From contig NZ_PPSK01000017.1 in assembly GCF_002903165.1 (NCBI RefSeq), positions 1-64,000 on the forward strand: a stretch of DNA of 64,000 bases, read 5' to 3'. Under the pieces are notes generated by a model. It had not been told where the DNA came from, did no database searches, and saw only the letters and a list, made by a program, of their open reading frames with translations. The position numbers and the translations under genes were made by a program. This document shows positions 8,257 to 22,720 of this stretch, in pieces. Position 1 is the stretch's first letter. Each line of letters starts with the position of its first letter. This DNA is from Halopseudomonas oceani. Lineage in GTDB: Bacteria > Pseudomonadota > Gammaproteobacteria > Pseudomonadales > Pseudomonadaceae.

Positions 8257-8284
8257 CTTGAAGCCGTGTGGACAGTCCCCATAT
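8257..8284 (+). promoter_or_regulatory. Sigma32 (RpoH) promoter of grpE
   Basis: CTTGAA (8257-8262), a 14-bp spacer and CCCCATAT (8277-8284) match the heat-shock consensus CTTGAAA-N11-15-CCCCATNT almost perfectly. It lies about 100 bp upstream of grpE. Confidence 0.88.
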
Positions 8285-8383
8285 AGGTTGCCAGACCCGA
8301 TCGGTTGCACCGGTCGTTCGATATTGACTGCGTGTACAGCGATTGCGCGCAAACACACGCCCAGCCTATGACAGGAGAAAGAC

Positions 8384-8959
8384 ATGGCAGAGGAACAGAG
8401 ACCGGATCTGCAGGATCAGGACGACATGGTTGATCAGACCGTTGCGACTCCCGAGGGTGATCTTGCAGCGCGTGTAGCAAGTCTGGAGGAACAGCTGGCT
8501 ACCGCTCAGGATCAGGCTCTGCGGGCTGCTGCCGACGTGCAGAACGCACGTCGTCGGGCCGAGCAGGATGTGGAGAAGGCGCACAAATTTGCGCTGGAGC
8601 GTTTTGCCAATGACCTGCTGCCGATCGTCGACAGTCTGGAGCGCGGTTTGGAGCTTTCCAGTGCGGATGATCCGGCGATCAAGCCGATGCGCGAAGGCAT
8701 TGAGCTGACCCTGAAGATGTTTGCCGACACCCTGGCGCGATTCCAGGTAGTGCCGGTTCTGCCCGAGGGCGAACCCTTCAATCCTGAGCTGCATCAGGCC
8801 ATGGCGATGGAAGAAAGCACCGCCGTTGAGCCCAATACCGTGCTCAAGGTGTTTCAGAAGGGCTACACCCTGAGCGGGCGTCTGCTGCGTCCGGCCATGG
8901 TAGTTGTCAGCAAGGCGCCTGCGGCTGGCGCGGCACCCTCGATTGACGAGCAGGCTTGA
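8384..8959 (+). CDS. grpE: Nucleotide exchange factor GrpE
   Basis: A 191-aa co-chaperone that drives ADP release from DnaK. The long N-terminal coiled coil ([20 protein letters not shown], then [20 protein letters not shown]) leads to the C-terminal beta-domain (LEPs such as [14 protein letters not shown] and [20 protein letters not shown]). The ATG is preceded by AGGAGA. It is the first gene of grpE-dnaK-dnaJ, with a sigma32 promoter upstream. A second sigma32-like promoter begins over its own stop codon. Confidence 0.97.
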   Translation: MAEEQRPDLQDQDDMVDQTVATPEGDLAARVASLEEQLATAQDQALRAAADVQNARRRAEQDVEKAHKFALERFANDLLPIVDSLERGLELSSADDPAIKPMREGIELTLKMFADTLARFQVVPVLPEGEPFNPELHQAMAMEESTAVEPNTVLKVFQKGYTLSGRLLRPAMVVVSKAPAAGAAPSIDEQA

Positions 8960-8982
8960 AATTGATTTTGCAGCCCCCATCA
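8955..8982 (+). promoter_or_regulatory. Second sigma32-type promoter, ahead of dnaK
   Basis: CTTGAAA (8955-8961), 14 bp from the end of CTTGAA to CCCCATCA (8975-8982). The spacing is identical to that of the grpE promoter. The -35 hexamer contains the grpE stop codon TGA (8957-8959). It would give dnaK an extra heat-shock start inside the operon. Confidence 0.75.
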
Positions 8983-9047
8983 AGGGCTCATGCACAGATA
9001 AACAATGCCGCTGACTGAGCGCGGTAGCACGACTTGGAGAGAAACAT

Positions 9048-10967
9048 ATGGGCAAGATTATCGGTATCGACCTGGGGACCACCAACTCCTGTGTCTCTAT
9101 TCTGGAAAACGGTTCTGCCAAGGTGATCGAGAACGCTGAGGGTGGTCGTACCACTCCGTCGATCGTCGCCTACACCAACGATGGTGAAACCCTGGTTGGC
9201 CAGTCGGCCAAGCGTCAGGCGGTTACCAACCCGCAGAACACCCTGTACGCGGTCAAGCGCCTGATCGGTCGTCGTTTCGAAGAAGACGTCGTTCAGAAGG
9301 ACATCAAACTGGTGCCGTACAAGATCGTCAAGGCTGACAACGGCGACGCCTGGGTTCAGGTGAATGACGAGAAGATGGCTCCGCCGCAGGTGTCTGCTGA
9401 AGTACTGAAGAAAATGAAGAAGACCGCCGAGGACTACCTTGGTGAGCCGGTTACCGAAGCGGTTATCACCGTTCCGGCCTACTTCAATGACAGTCAGCGT
9501 CAGGCCACCAAGGATGCTGGTCGTATCGCCGGTCTGGAAGTCAAACGGATCATCAACGAGCCCACTGCAGCCGCTCTGGCCTATGGCATGGACAAGGCGC
9601 GTGGCGATTCCACCATCGTTGTGTACGACCTGGGTGGCGGCACCTTCGACGTGTCCGTTATCGAAATTGCCGAAGTTGATGGTGAGCACCAGTTCGAAGT
9701 GCTGGCTACCAATGGTGACACCTTCCTGGGTGGTGAAGATTTCGACATGCGTCTGATCGACTATCTGGCAGACGAATTCAAGAAAGAAAACGGCGTTGAT
9801 CTGCACAACGATCCGCTGGCCCTGCAGCGCCTGAAAGAGGCGGCCGAAAAGGCCAAGATCGAGCTGTCTTCCAGCCAGCAAACTGACGTTAACCTCCCGT
9901 ACATCACTGCAGACGCGTCCGGTCCGAAGCACCTGAACGTCAAGGTGACCCGTGCCAAACTGGAGTCGCTGGTTGAGGACCTGATCAAGCGCAGCATCGA
10001 GCCTTGCCGCATCGCCATGCAGGATGCGGGGCTGGATGTGTCTGACATCAACGACGTGATTCTGGTTGGTGGTCAGACCCGCATGCCGCTGGTTCAGAAA
10101 ACCGTTGCCGAGTTCTTTAATAAAGAGCCGCGCAAGGACGTTAACCCGGACGAAGCGGTTGCCATCGGTGCTTCCATTCAGGGGGCGGTTCTGGCTGGTG
10201 ACGTTAAAGACGTGTTGCTGCTGGACGTTACCCCGCTGTCGCTGGGTATCGAAACCATGGGCGGCGTGATGACCACGTTGATCGAGAAGAACACCACCAT
10301 CCCGACCAAAAAGTCGCAGGTGTTCTCGACTGCTGACGACAACCAGACTGCCGTGACTATTCACGTGCTGCAGGGTGAGCGTAAGCAGGCGACTCAGAAC
10401 AAGTCACTGGGTCGCTTCGATCTGGCTGACATTCCGCCGGCGCAGCGTGGTGTGCCGCAGATTGAGGTCAGCTTCGACATCGATGCCAACGGTATTCTCA
10501 ACGTGTCTGCCAAAGACAAGGCGACTGGCAAAGAGCAGTCCATCGTGATCAAGGCGTCCTCCGGTCTGTCGGACGATGAAATTGAGAAGATGGTGCGCGA
10601 CGCCGAGGCCAATGCTGAGGAAGATCGCAAGTTTGAAGAGCTGGTGACAGTGCGCAATCAGGCCGATCAACTGGTCCACGCTACTCGCAAGACGCTGACC
10701 GAGGCGGGTGATAAGGCGACTGACGAAGAGAAGGCGGCCATTGAAACGGCGCTGACTGATCTGGAAGCGGCGATCAAGACCGGTGAGAAGGAAGAGATCG
10801 AGGCCAAGATCAACGCGTTGTCTGAAGCATCCGGTCCGCTGATTCAGAAGATGTACGCGGAGCAGGCTCAGGCGGGTCAGGCCGAAGGGGCGGCAGGTGC
10901 CGAGTCCGGCAATGATGCCGATGACGTGGTCGATGCCGAGTTCGAAGAGGTCAAGGACAACAAGTAA
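9048..10967 (+). CDS. dnaK: Chaperone DnaK (Hsp70)
   Basis: A 639-aa Hsp70. The ATPase domain opens with [17 protein letters not shown] and contains the phosphate-2 motif [16 protein letters not shown] and the adenosine motif [13 protein letters not shown]. The linker [19 protein letters not shown] joins the substrate-binding domain, and a helical lid ends in an acidic tail ([15 protein letters not shown]) typical of proteobacterial DnaK. The start has GGAGAGAA upstream. It works with GrpE and DnaJ encoded on either side. Length and motifs are normal. Confidence 0.99.
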   Translation: MGKIIGIDLGTTNSCVSILENGSAKVIENAEGGRTTPSIVAYTNDGETLVGQSAKRQAVTNPQNTLYAVKRLIGRRFEEDVVQKDIKLVPYKIVKADNGDAWVQVNDEKMAPPQVSAEVLKKMKKTAEDYLGEPVTEAVITVPAYFNDSQRQATKDAGRIAGLEVKRIINEPTAAALAYGMDKARGDSTIVVYDLGGGTFDVSVIEIAEVDGEHQFEVLATNGDTFLGGEDFDMRLIDYLADEFKKENGVDLHNDPLALQRLKEAAEKAKIELSSSQQTDVNLPYITADASGPKHLNVKVTRAKLESLVEDLIKRSIEPCRIAMQDAGLDVSDINDVILVGGQTRMPLVQKTVAEFFNKEPRKDVNPDEAVAIGASIQGAVLAGDVKDVLLLDVTPLSLGIETMGGVMTTLIEKNTTIPTKKSQVFSTADDNQTAVTIHVLQGERKQATQNKSLGRFDLADIPPAQRGVPQIEVSFDIDANGILNVSAKDKATGKEQSIVIKASSGLSDDEIEKMVRDAEANAEEDRKFEELVTVRNQADQLVHATRKTLTEAGDKATDEEKAAIETALTDLEAAIKTGEKEEIEAKINALSEASGPLIQKMYAEQAQAGQAEGAAGAESGNDADDVVDAEFEEVKDNK

Positions 10968-11023
10968 GTCCTTGATGAACCGGTTCGGGCAGTACGTTCG
11001 CGTGCGGTCCGACCACTCTGCCA

Positions 11024-11052
11024 GGCAACGCGGGAGCTTCTCCCGCGTTGCC
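11024..11052 (+). terminator. Strong hairpin between dnaK and dnaJ
   Basis: GGCAACGCGGGAG (11024-11036) and its exact complement (11040-11052) form a 13-bp perfect stem with a 3-nt loop, followed by GTTTGTG. It is either a partial terminator lowering dnaJ relative to dnaK or an RNA-stability element. Confidence 0.6.
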
Positions 11053-11089
11053 GTTTGTGCCGAGTGTCTCTCTGAGGGAAATCGAACAC

Positions 11090-13047
<1,958 letters not shown>

Positions 13048-13057
13048 ATGCGAGTTC

Positions 13058-13101
13058 GGCACAAAAAAAGGGTGGCCAACTGGCCACCCTTTTTTTGTGC
13101 C
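13058..13101. terminator. Bidirectional terminator, perfect 21-bp inverted repeat
   Basis: Arms 13058-13078 and 13081-13101 are exact complements around a 2-nt centre: a GC core (GGGTGGCCA) flanked by A7/T7 and GGCAC/GTGCC. Each direction ends in a T7 tract. It separates convergent dapB and the 13109-13885 gene. Confidence 0.93.
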
Positions 13102-13108
13102 GGAAAAC

Positions 13109-13885
13109 TCAGTTGGTACTGGCGCTGGCCTCGGCGAGGCTTGCTTGCTCGCGGGAGAGGTCGTCCAGGGTCTGGGTGTTTTTGGTCAGGTAGAACGCGG
13201 CGATGGTGGGTACCCAGTCAGAATGGTAGTTGATCAGGCGCGGCTGGATGAAGCTGTACTGCTTGTCCAGTCGATCAAAGGTGTCCTTGTGATCCGGCAT
13301 GAGCTGTTTGAGCTGATTTGAGCCCTCGCTGATTCGGGTGTCGAGTTCGCCGAACAGACCCTCTCTACTCGGCAGGAAGTACACGCCAACGGAGCTGAAC
13401 ATGTTGTTCTCGTACAGCAGCAGGATGCGGCTGATATCGATGCTCTGACGCTGCAGGGCGACCAGGTTGGCCGGGCTGCCCGGGACTTCGGCTTCGTACA
13501 GTTCGGCGGCGGCGTTCTCGAGCTTGCCGTGCGCCATCATGATGCGGTTCACCGTGGCCAGGCTGTAGTACTCCTCGCCATCGGGCAGGTCCTCAAGTTC
13601 GCGAATCAGCTTAACGAAGTCGCTGTACAGTTGGCGCAGGTTGCCCGGGTTGTTCATCTGGCGCAGCAGTGAGTCCATCTGCTGCAGCGCGCCATTGTAA
13701 ATTTCGCGGTTGCCGGGTTCGCGAACGCGTTCGTAGAGGTTGTTGTCGATCAGCAGGTAGGTTCCGGCCTTGAAGGCTTCGCTGCGGAATTCGTGCAGTT
13801 GTTGTAGCTGCTGCGGATCGGCATGGGATAGTGAGGCGATGAGCAGCAGTGGCAGCACCAGCAGGCGTTTCAAGAGCGTTGGCAT
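13109..13885 (-). CDS. Secreted protein of unknown function
   Basis: A 258-aa protein with a clear Sec signal peptide (MPTLLKRLLVLPLLLIASLSHA, cut after about residue 22), so it is periplasmic or outer-membrane associated. The mature part is mostly helical by composition, with heptad-like Leu/Gln spacing (QQLQQLHEFRSEAFKAGTYL, later NQLKQLMPDHKDTFDRLDKQ). There are no cysteines in the mature part and no catalytic motif that I recognise. The start at 13885 fits the signal peptide; an open frame upstream to 14107 has no such logic. It sits alone between dapB and carA, where P. aeruginosa, as I recall, has no gene. Confidence 0.85.
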   Translation of the reverse strand: MPTLLKRLLVLPLLLIASLSHADPQQLQQLHEFRSEAFKAGTYLLIDNNLYERVREPGNREIYNGALQQMDSLLRQMNNPGNLRQLYSDFVKLIRELEDLPDGEEYYSLATVNRIMMAHGKLENAAAELYEAEVPGSPANLVALQRQSIDISRILLLYENNMFSSVGVYFLPSREGLFGELDTRISEGSNQLKQLMPDHKDTFDRLDKQYSFIQPRLINYHSDWVPTIAAFYLTKNTQTLDDLSREQASLAEASASTN

Positions 13886-14164
13886 GGTGAGAGTCCCCGA
13901 GTCCTTTTTTGTCTTGTTCTTGTGTATGCCGGGGGCTGAGAGGCGCCCGGTTTGACGGTCTGCGCCGTCTGCTGCGGGCTCCTGCCCGTCGGTCTTCAGC
14001 GGCTGTTGTAACACAGAGTTGTTTAAGAATGAAGAGATTGCAGGGCTGTGGTGGTGATCCTTGTTGGTGCGTGAGGGGCGGTTGCGGTGTGGATATTTTG
14101 ACCTCAAGTGGTTAAACTATTGCGCTAATCTGTCTATTCAGCGCGTATCTGACAATGCCTTTGC
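13886..14164. other. Intergenic region between the 13109-13885 gene and the carA leader
   Basis: No coding potential is seen. It must hold the promoter of the minus-strand secreted protein and that of carA. TTGACC with TAAACT nearby (around 14098-14120) is too closely spaced to be a standard promoter. No operator could be assigned. Confidence 0.4.
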
Positions 14165-14203
14165 AAGCGGGATGTTGTGTTCAGCACTACATTCCCGCTT
14201 TTG
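14165..14203 (+). promoter_or_regulatory. Hairpin in the carA leader
   Basis: AAGCGGGATGT (14165-14175) pairs with ACAT (14189-14192) and CCCGCTT (14194-14200), with a 1-nt bulge, and is followed by TTGTG. It looks like a weak intrinsic terminator 50 nt before the carA start and could be an attenuator. No convincing leader peptide was found. Confidence 0.45.
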
Positions 14204-14249
14204 TGCAGCCCGCGTTTGGTGAAATGTGTCAGTTCTTTCGGAGGTTTTC

Positions 14250-15386
14250 TTGTCCAAGCCAGCCATTCTCGCACTCGCCGACGGCAGCATTTTTCGTGGT
14301 GAGTCCATCGGCGCCGACGGTTCCAGTGTTGGCGAGGTCGTGTTCAATACGGCCATGACCGGTTATCAGGAGATCCTTACCGATCCCTCCTATGCGCGTC
14401 AAATCGTGACGCTGACCTACCCGCACATCGGTAATACCGGTGTTACCCCTGAGGATGTTGAGTCCGACGCCGTCCAGGCGGCCGGTCTGGTTATTCGTGA
14501 CCTGCCATTGCTGGCCAGTAACTGGCGCTGCAAGCAGTCGCTGGATGAGTATTTGCGGGATAACAATATTGTCGCCATCGCCGGCATTGATACTCGCCGC
14601 CTGACGCGTATCCTGCGCGAGAAGGGCTCACAGAATGGTTGTCTGCTGGCTGGCGATGATATCTCCGAGGAAAAGGCACTTGAGCTGGCGCGCAGCTTTC
14701 CGGGCCTTAAGGGCATGGACCTAGCCAAGGAAGTGTCGGTCAAGGAACGTTATCAGTGGCGCTCCAGCGTCTGGAATCTCGAGACCGACAGCCATCCTGA
14801 GCTGAGCGACGCCGATCTGCCTCATCACGTTGTTGCCTTCGACTACGGTGTGAAGTTCAACATTCTGCGCATGCTGGTCGCTCGCGGTTGCCGCCTGACG
14901 GTGGTGCCTGCACAGACGCCCGCCTCCGAGGTGCTGGCGCTGAACCCGGATGGTGTCTTTTTGTCCAACGGGCCGGGTGACCCGGAGCCGTGCGACTACG
15001 CCATCGCCGCGATCAAGGAAATTCTGGAGACCGACATTCCGGTGTTCGGTATCTGTCTCGGTCATCAGCTGCTGGCTCTGGCCTCCGGCGCCAAGACGGT
15101 GAAAATGGGGCACGGCCATCATGGTGCTAACCACCCGGTCCAGGATCTGGATACCGGGGTGGTGATGATCACCAGCCAGAACCACGGCTTCGCGGTTGAC
15201 GAGAACAGCCTGCCAGCCAATCTGCGACCGACCCACAAGTCGCTGTTCGACGGCACCCTGCAAGGGATCGAGCGCACCGACAAAGCGGCATTCAGCTTCC
15301 AGGGGCACCCTGAGGCGAGCCCGGGGCCGCACGATGTGGCACCGCTGTTCGACCGTTTCATCGACGCCATGAAAAAACGCGCCTGA
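14250..15386 (+). CDS. carA: Carbamoyl-phosphate synthase small subunit CarA
   Basis: A 378-aa glutaminase subunit that passes ammonia to CarB for carbamoyl phosphate, feeding arginine and pyrimidine synthesis. The CPSase small-chain N domain ([17 protein letters not shown]) precedes the class I amidotransferase domain with nucleophile Cys in [15 protein letters not shown] and the His-Glu pair in [13 protein letters not shown]. The start chosen is the TTG at 14250: GGAGG is 5 nt upstream, and the length then equals that remembered for P. aeruginosa CarA. An ATG at 14226 has no good ribosome-binding site. carB follows after 32 bp. Confidence 0.97.
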   Translation: MSKPAILALADGSIFRGESIGADGSSVGEVVFNTAMTGYQEILTDPSYARQIVTLTYPHIGNTGVTPEDVESDAVQAAGLVIRDLPLLASNWRCKQSLDEYLRDNNIVAIAGIDTRRLTRILREKGSQNGCLLAGDDISEEKALELARSFPGLKGMDLAKEVSVKERYQWRSSVWNLETDSHPELSDADLPHHVVAFDYGVKFNILRMLVARGCRLTVVPAQTPASEVLALNPDGVFLSNGPGDPEPCDYAIAAIKEILETDIPVFGICLGHQLLALASGAKTVKMGHGHHGANHPVQDLDTGVVMITSQNHGFAVDENSLPANLRPTHKSLFDGTLQGIERTDKAAFSFQGHPEASPGPHDVAPLFDRFIDAMKKRA

Positions 15387-15418
15387 ACCCCGGTACACCC
15401 TAGGATTTGTAAACGACT

Positions 15419-18634
<3,216 letters not shown>

Positions 18635-18637
18635 GTC

Positions 18638-19111
18638 ATGAAGTATCCAATGACCAAACAGGGCGCCGAAGCCCTTGAAACCGAGCTCAAGCACCTTAAG
18701 AGTGAGCTGCGTCCGCAGATCACTCAGGCTATTGCCGAGGCGCGTGAGCTGGGCGATTTGAAGGAAAACGCCGAGTACCATGCTGCCCGTGAGCAGCAGG
18801 GTATGGTTGAGGCCCGTATCCGTGACATCGAAGGTCGCCTGTCGAATGCGCAGGTGATCGACGTGACCACCATCCCGCATACCGGCAAGGTCATCTTCGG
18901 AACCACGGTAGCCATCGCCAACGTCGATACCGATGAAGAGGTGGTGTATCAGATCGTTGGTGACGACGAAGCGGACATCAAGCAGCGCAAGCTGTCGGTC
19001 AATTCGCCTATCGCCCGCGCTCTGATCGGCAAGGAAGAAGGCGAGATCGTTGCGGTGAAGACGCCGGGTGGCGTGGTTGAGTACGAAATTGTCGAGGTCC
19101 AGCACCTGTGA
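18638..19111 (+). CDS. greA: Transcript cleavage factor GreA
   Basis: A 157-aa factor that enters the RNA polymerase secondary channel and stimulates cleavage of backtracked RNA. The N-terminal antiparallel coiled coil has the tip motif [19 protein letters not shown] with the conserved Asp and Glu that coordinate magnesium. The C-terminal FKBP-like domain ends in [14 protein letters not shown]. It is packed into the carAB operon (3-bp gap) and overlaps the next gene by 4 bp. Confidence 0.97.
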   Translation: MKYPMTKQGAEALETELKHLKSELRPQITQAIAEARELGDLKENAEYHAAREQQGMVEARIRDIEGRLSNAQVIDVTTIPHTGKVIFGTTVAIANVDTDEEVVYQIVGDDEADIKQRKLSVNSPIARALIGKEEGEIVAVKTPGGVVEYEIVEVQHL

Positions 19112-19536
19112 CCCGGGCAGCTGTCGGTAGCGATCGTCGTGATGGTGGTCGCGTGGCCTGGCAGCTGTTGCTGACCCTCTGGGTTGGTTCGGTCTGGAGT
19201 CTGCACTTTGTTTTTCTACCGGCGCTGGAGCAGTCCGGGCTGGCGCCGCTGCTGGTGGATGACGCCGCAGCTATGTTGCGGCCGGCGGTGCTGGGCCTTA
19301 GTGCGGCGGCTATCTTGGCGCAGCTGGTTTTGCTGGCACTGCGCATGCGTAGCGCGATCTGGCAGGATTTGCGGGCTCAGGTGATGGTGTTGGCGATCGT
19401 AGCGGTGGGCGCGTTTTTTCTGTTTCGCGAAGTCGGTCAGCCGCTGATGGCGATGATCAGTTACCTGGTAGTGGCGTTTGCCGGACTGGTACTGGCAGTG
19501 CAGCCGCGACCGGATGAGTCAACGGGCGAGAAGTAA
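19108..19536 (+). CDS. DUF4149-like membrane protein
   Basis: A 142-aa protein with about four transmembrane helices (around residues 17-37, 57-77, 85-103 and 110-131) and a short charged tail. The pattern and position after greA match the uncharacterised DUF4149 family of Pseudomonas; function is unknown. The GTG start overlaps the greA TGA (GTGA), so it is translationally coupled. A strong terminator follows directly, ending the carAB-greA transcript. Confidence 0.8.
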   Translation: MTRAAVGSDRRDGGRVAWQLLLTLWVGSVWSLHFVFLPALEQSGLAPLLVDDAAAMLRPAVLGLSAAAILAQLVLLALRMRSAIWQDLRAQVMVLAIVAVGAFFLFREVGQPLMAMISYLVVAFAGLVLAVQPRPDESTGEK

Positions 19537-19540
19537 GGCA

Positions 19541-19570
19541 AACGGGGCCGAGTGGCCCCGTTGCTTTTTT
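19541..19570 (+). terminator. Terminator of the carAB-greA operon
   Basis: AACGGGGCC (19541-19549) / GGCCCCGTT (19554-19562), then GC and T6. It lies between convergent genes and touches the yhbY stop codon. Confidence 0.9.
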
Positions 19571-19883
19571 AGAGCCCCTGAAAGCGCTTCAGGTTGGACA
19601 GGTTGGCGTTGGGCTTCTTGGCCCTGCGCAGCAGGATCGCCATCTTGCCAATCACTTGGACCAGTTCTGCGCCTGTTTGGCCGCAGGCCTCGGCGATCAG
19701 TGCCTGTTTGGCATCGCGGTCGCTGACGGTAACTCTGATCTTGATCAGTTCGTGGTCGTTCAGAGCGCGGTCCAGTTCGGCCAGAACGCCTTCACTGACG
19801 CCCTGTTCGCTGATGATAACGATCGGCTTGAGATGATGGCCGATGCGTTTGAGGTCTTTTTTCTGTGCGGAGCTGAGCGCCAT
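19569..19883 (-). CDS. yhbY: YhbY family RNA-binding protein
   Basis: A 104-aa CRS1/YhbY-domain protein associated with the 50S ribosomal subunit precursor. Family motifs are KKDLKRIGHHLKPIVIISEQ near the N-terminus, LNDHELIKIRV, and the GKMAILLRRAKKP loop near the C-terminus. It is divergent from rlmE with about 75 bp between starts, the usual order in gammaproteobacteria. Confidence 0.95.
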   Translation of the reverse strand: MALSSAQKKDLKRIGHHLKPIVIISEQGVSEGVLAELDRALNDHELIKIRVTVSDRDAKQALIAEACGQTGAELVQVIGKMAILLRRAKKPNANLSNLKRFQGL

Positions 19884-19960
19884 AATGTTCCGTATGAAGA
19901 TTCAATGAGTGTTGATGCACTAGTTTAACCGGCGGCGTGGCCCGCTGCACGAGGTATTCC

Positions 19961-20590
19961 GTGGCACAGTCCAAGACAAGCAAGCGTTGGCTCAAAGAGC
20001 ACTTTGACGATCCGTTCGTAAAACAGGCCCAGAAGGATGGCTATCGCTCGCGCGCCAGTTACAAGCTGCTGGAGATTCAGGAGCGTGACCGTATTCTCAG
20101 GCCGGGGATAACGGTACTTGACCTCGGCGCTGCGCCGGGAGGATGGTCGCAGGTCGCCTCCCGCCTGATTGGCGAGAAGGGGCGGATCATTGCCTCGGAT
20201 ATCCTGGCCATGGACAGTATTCCTGATGTGACCTTTATTCAGGGGGACTTCACCGAGGATGCGGTGTTCGAGTCTATTCTGGCTGCAATCGGCGATTCCC
20301 AGGTGGACCTTGTTATTTCCGATATGGCCCCCAATATGAGTGGTACGCCCGCGGTTGATCAGCCTCGGGCCATGTATTTGTGCGAGCTGGCTCTCGACAT
20401 GGCTGGGCGTGTGTTGCGTCCCGGTGGGGACTTTTTGATCAAGGTGTTCCACGGTGAAGGCTTTGACGAATACTTTCGCGAGATGCGTGGACAGTTTGAC
20501 AAGCTGGTAACGCGCAAGCCCGATGCGTCGCGTGGGCGCTCGCGTGAAACCTATCTGCTGGCCCGTGGTTACAAGGGCGGCGAGGGGTGA
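19961..20590 (+). CDS. rlmE: 23S rRNA 2'-O-methyltransferase RlmE (FtsJ/RrmJ)
   Basis: A 209-aa SAM-dependent enzyme that methylates U2552 of 23S rRNA, a late 50S assembly step. The SAM-binding motif [15 protein letters not shown] and the K-D-K-E tetrad regions (Lys in RASYKLLE, Asp in [10 protein letters not shown], Lys in [10 protein letters not shown], Glu in SRETYLLA) are visible. The GTG at 19961 is selected by GAGG 6 nt upstream and by the family N-terminus; a GTG eight codons earlier is less likely. ftsH lies downstream, as in E. coli. Confidence 0.96.
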   Translation: MAQSKTSKRWLKEHFDDPFVKQAQKDGYRSRASYKLLEIQERDRILRPGITVLDLGAAPGGWSQVASRLIGEKGRIIASDILAMDSIPDVTFIQGDFTEDAVFESILAAIGDSQVDLVISDMAPNMSGTPAVDQPRAMYLCELALDMAGRVLRPGGDFLIKVFHGEGFDEYFREMRGQFDKLVTRKPDASRGRSRETYLLARGYKGGEG

Positions 20591-20766
20591 TGCGATTTCC
20601 GCGAGCCGGAACCGGAGCCCGCTGCGGCGGTCAGTGAGGCTGGTGTTACATAGCGGGTTACACTGAAGCCAATGCCGAGGTGGCCTAAACTGGTGTAATG
20701 TTGGCAGGTGGTTAAAAGACTCAGCAAGGCGCCCGCGGTCGTGCAGCGGGGCAAGAGGGTAGCGAA

Positions 20767-22713
20767 TTGAACGACATGGCGAAGAACCTCATCCTGTGGT
20801 TGATCATTGCAGCAGTGCTGGTCACCGTGATGAACAACTTCAGCGGTACCAAGGAACCGGATACGCTGAATTACTCCAAGTTCTTGGAGCTGGTAGAGAA
20901 CCGCCAGGTCGAGCGCGTGACGGTGGACGGCTATATCATTACCGGTCGCGAGCGCAGCGGTGAAGCCTTCAAGACGGTTCGTCCGGCTATTCAGGATAAT
21001 GGCCTGATCGGTGACCTGCTGGACAACGATGTCATCATCGAAGGCAAGCAGCCGGAGCAGCAGAGCATCTGGACCCAGCTGTTGATTGCCAGCTTCCCGA
21101 TCCTGATCATCATCGCCATTTTCATGTTCTTCATGCGTCAGATGCAGGGCGGCGGCGGTGGCCGCGGCGGCCCTATGAGCTTCGGCAAGAGCAAGGCGCG
21201 CATGCTGTCGGAAGATCAGGTTAAAACCACCTTTGCTGACGTTGCCGGTTGCGACGAGGCCAAGGAAGATGTGCGTGAGCTGGTCGAGTTTCTGCGTGAC
21301 CCGGGCAAATTCCAGCGTCTGGGTGGTCATATTCCCCGTGGCGTCCTGATGGTCGGTCAGCCCGGTACCGGTAAAACCCTGCTGGCCAAAGCTGTGGCCG
21401 GTGAGGCCAAGGTGCCTTTCTTTACTATCTCCGGCTCCGACTTTGTCGAGATGTTTGTCGGTGTAGGTGCGTCCCGTGTGCGTGACATGTTCGAACAGGC
21501 CAAGAAGCACGCGCCGTGCATTATCTTTATCGACGAGATTGATGCCGTCGGTCGCCACCGGGGTTCCGGAATGGGGGGGGGGCATGACGAGCGCGAGCAG
21601 ACGCTGAACCAGTTGCTGGTCGAAATGGACGGCTTTGAACCCAACGATGGCATCATCGTAATTGCTGCGACCAACCGTCCTGATGTGCTTGACCCTGCGT
21701 TGCTGCGTCCTGGCCGCTTCGACCGTCAGGTGGTAGTGGGGCTGCCGGATATCCGTGGTCGCGAGCAGATTCTCAAGGTGCACATGCGCAAGGTGCCGCT
21801 GGGTGAGGATGTGAATCCGTCCCTGATCGCACGCGGCACGCCGGGCTTCTCCGGTGCCGATCTGGCCAACCTAGTCAACGAAGCGTCGTTGTTTGCTGCC
21901 CGCGCCGACAAGCGTCTGGTCGAGATGAACGAGTTCGAGATGGCCAAGGACAAGATCATGATGGGCGCCGAGCGCAAGTCGATGGTCATGTCGGACAAGG
22001 AAAAGCTCAACACGGCCTATCACGAGTCCGGCCACGCGATTGTCGGTCGCCTGGTGCCTGAGCATGACCCCGTCTACAAGGTCACCATCATCCCGCGTGG
22101 TCGCGCCCTCGGGGTGACCATGTTCCTGCCGGAAGAGGATCGTTACAGCTTGTCCAAGCGGGCGCTGATCAGTCAGATCTGCTCGCTGTTTGGCGGTCGT
22201 ATTGCGGAAGAAATGACCCTCGGGTTTGATGGGGTCACCACGGGGGCGTCAAACGACATCATGCGTGCCACCCAGTTGGCCAAGAACATGGTCACCAAGT
22301 GGGGCTTGTCTGAAAAGCTGGGTCCTCTGTTGTACGCTGAGGACGAGGATCAAGGCTTCCTGGGACGTTCCAATGGTGGTGGGCTGGCTGGTGTGTCTGG
22401 CGAAACCGCCAAGCAGATCGATGAAGAGGTGCGTCGCATTATCGATGAGAGCTATGCGACTGCGCGTCGTTTGCTGGAGGAGAATCGCGACAAGCTGGAC
22501 ATGATGGCCGAGGCGCTGATGAAGTACGAGACCATCGACACCCAGCAGATTGACGACATCATGTCCGGTCGTGTGCCCCGCGAGCCTAAAGACTGGCAAG
22601 GTGACGACAAGTCCGGGCCGGGAGCGGTGATCACGCCAGACGACACGACGTCCAGTCAGGTTGATGGTTCCAAGGGTTCTGGCCCCATCGGCGGACCTGC
22701 CGGGGAGCACTGA
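20767..22713 (+). CDS. ftsH: ATP-dependent zinc metalloprotease FtsH
   Basis: A 648-aa inner-membrane AAA+ protease that degrades misassembled membrane proteins and regulators such as sigma32 in E. coli. TM helices lie at about residues 8-24 and 105-124, flanking a periplasmic domain. The AAA domain has Walker A GQPGTGKT, Walker [12 protein letters not shown] and the SRH ([20 protein letters not shown]). The protease domain has the zinc motif HESGH. The tail is an acidic, Gly/Ser-rich stretch. The start is the TTG at 20767, supported by GAGGGT 6 nt upstream; an ATG three codons in (MAKN) is the alternative. folP follows after 7 bp. Confidence 0.97.
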   Translation: MNDMAKNLILWLIIAAVLVTVMNNFSGTKEPDTLNYSKFLELVENRQVERVTVDGYIITGRERSGEAFKTVRPAIQDNGLIGDLLDNDVIIEGKQPEQQSIWTQLLIASFPILIIIAIFMFFMRQMQGGGGGRGGPMSFGKSKARMLSEDQVKTTFADVAGCDEAKEDVRELVEFLRDPGKFQRLGGHIPRGVLMVGQPGTGKTLLAKAVAGEAKVPFFTISGSDFVEMFVGVGASRVRDMFEQAKKHAPCIIFIDEIDAVGRHRGSGMGGGHDEREQTLNQLLVEMDGFEPNDGIIVIAATNRPDVLDPALLRPGRFDRQVVVGLPDIRGREQILKVHMRKVPLGEDVNPSLIARGTPGFSGADLANLVNEASLFAARADKRLVEMNEFEMAKDKIMMGAERKSMVMSDKEKLNTAYHESGHAIVGRLVPEHDPVYKVTIIPRGRALGVTMFLPEEDRYSLSKRALISQICSLFGGRIAEEMTLGFDGVTTGASNDIMRATQLAKNMVTKWGLSEKLGPLLYAEDEDQGFLGRSNGGGLAGVSGETAKQIDEEVRRIIDESYATARRLLEENRDKLDMMAEALMKYETIDTQQIDDIMSGRVPREPKDWQGDDKSGPGAVITPDDTTSSQVDGSKGSGPIGGPAGEH

Positions 22714-22720
22714 GGCCCGA

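Noticed and set aside
8155-8385. 77-residue N-terminal extension of RecN
   Set aside because: It would run through the LexA box and the grpE sigma32 promoter. The family start has a good ribosome-binding site at 8154.
20640-20700. Possible palindrome GTGTTAC...GTTACAC upstream of ftsH
   Set aside because: The inner bases do not pair; only GTGT/ACAC match, too weak to call an operator.
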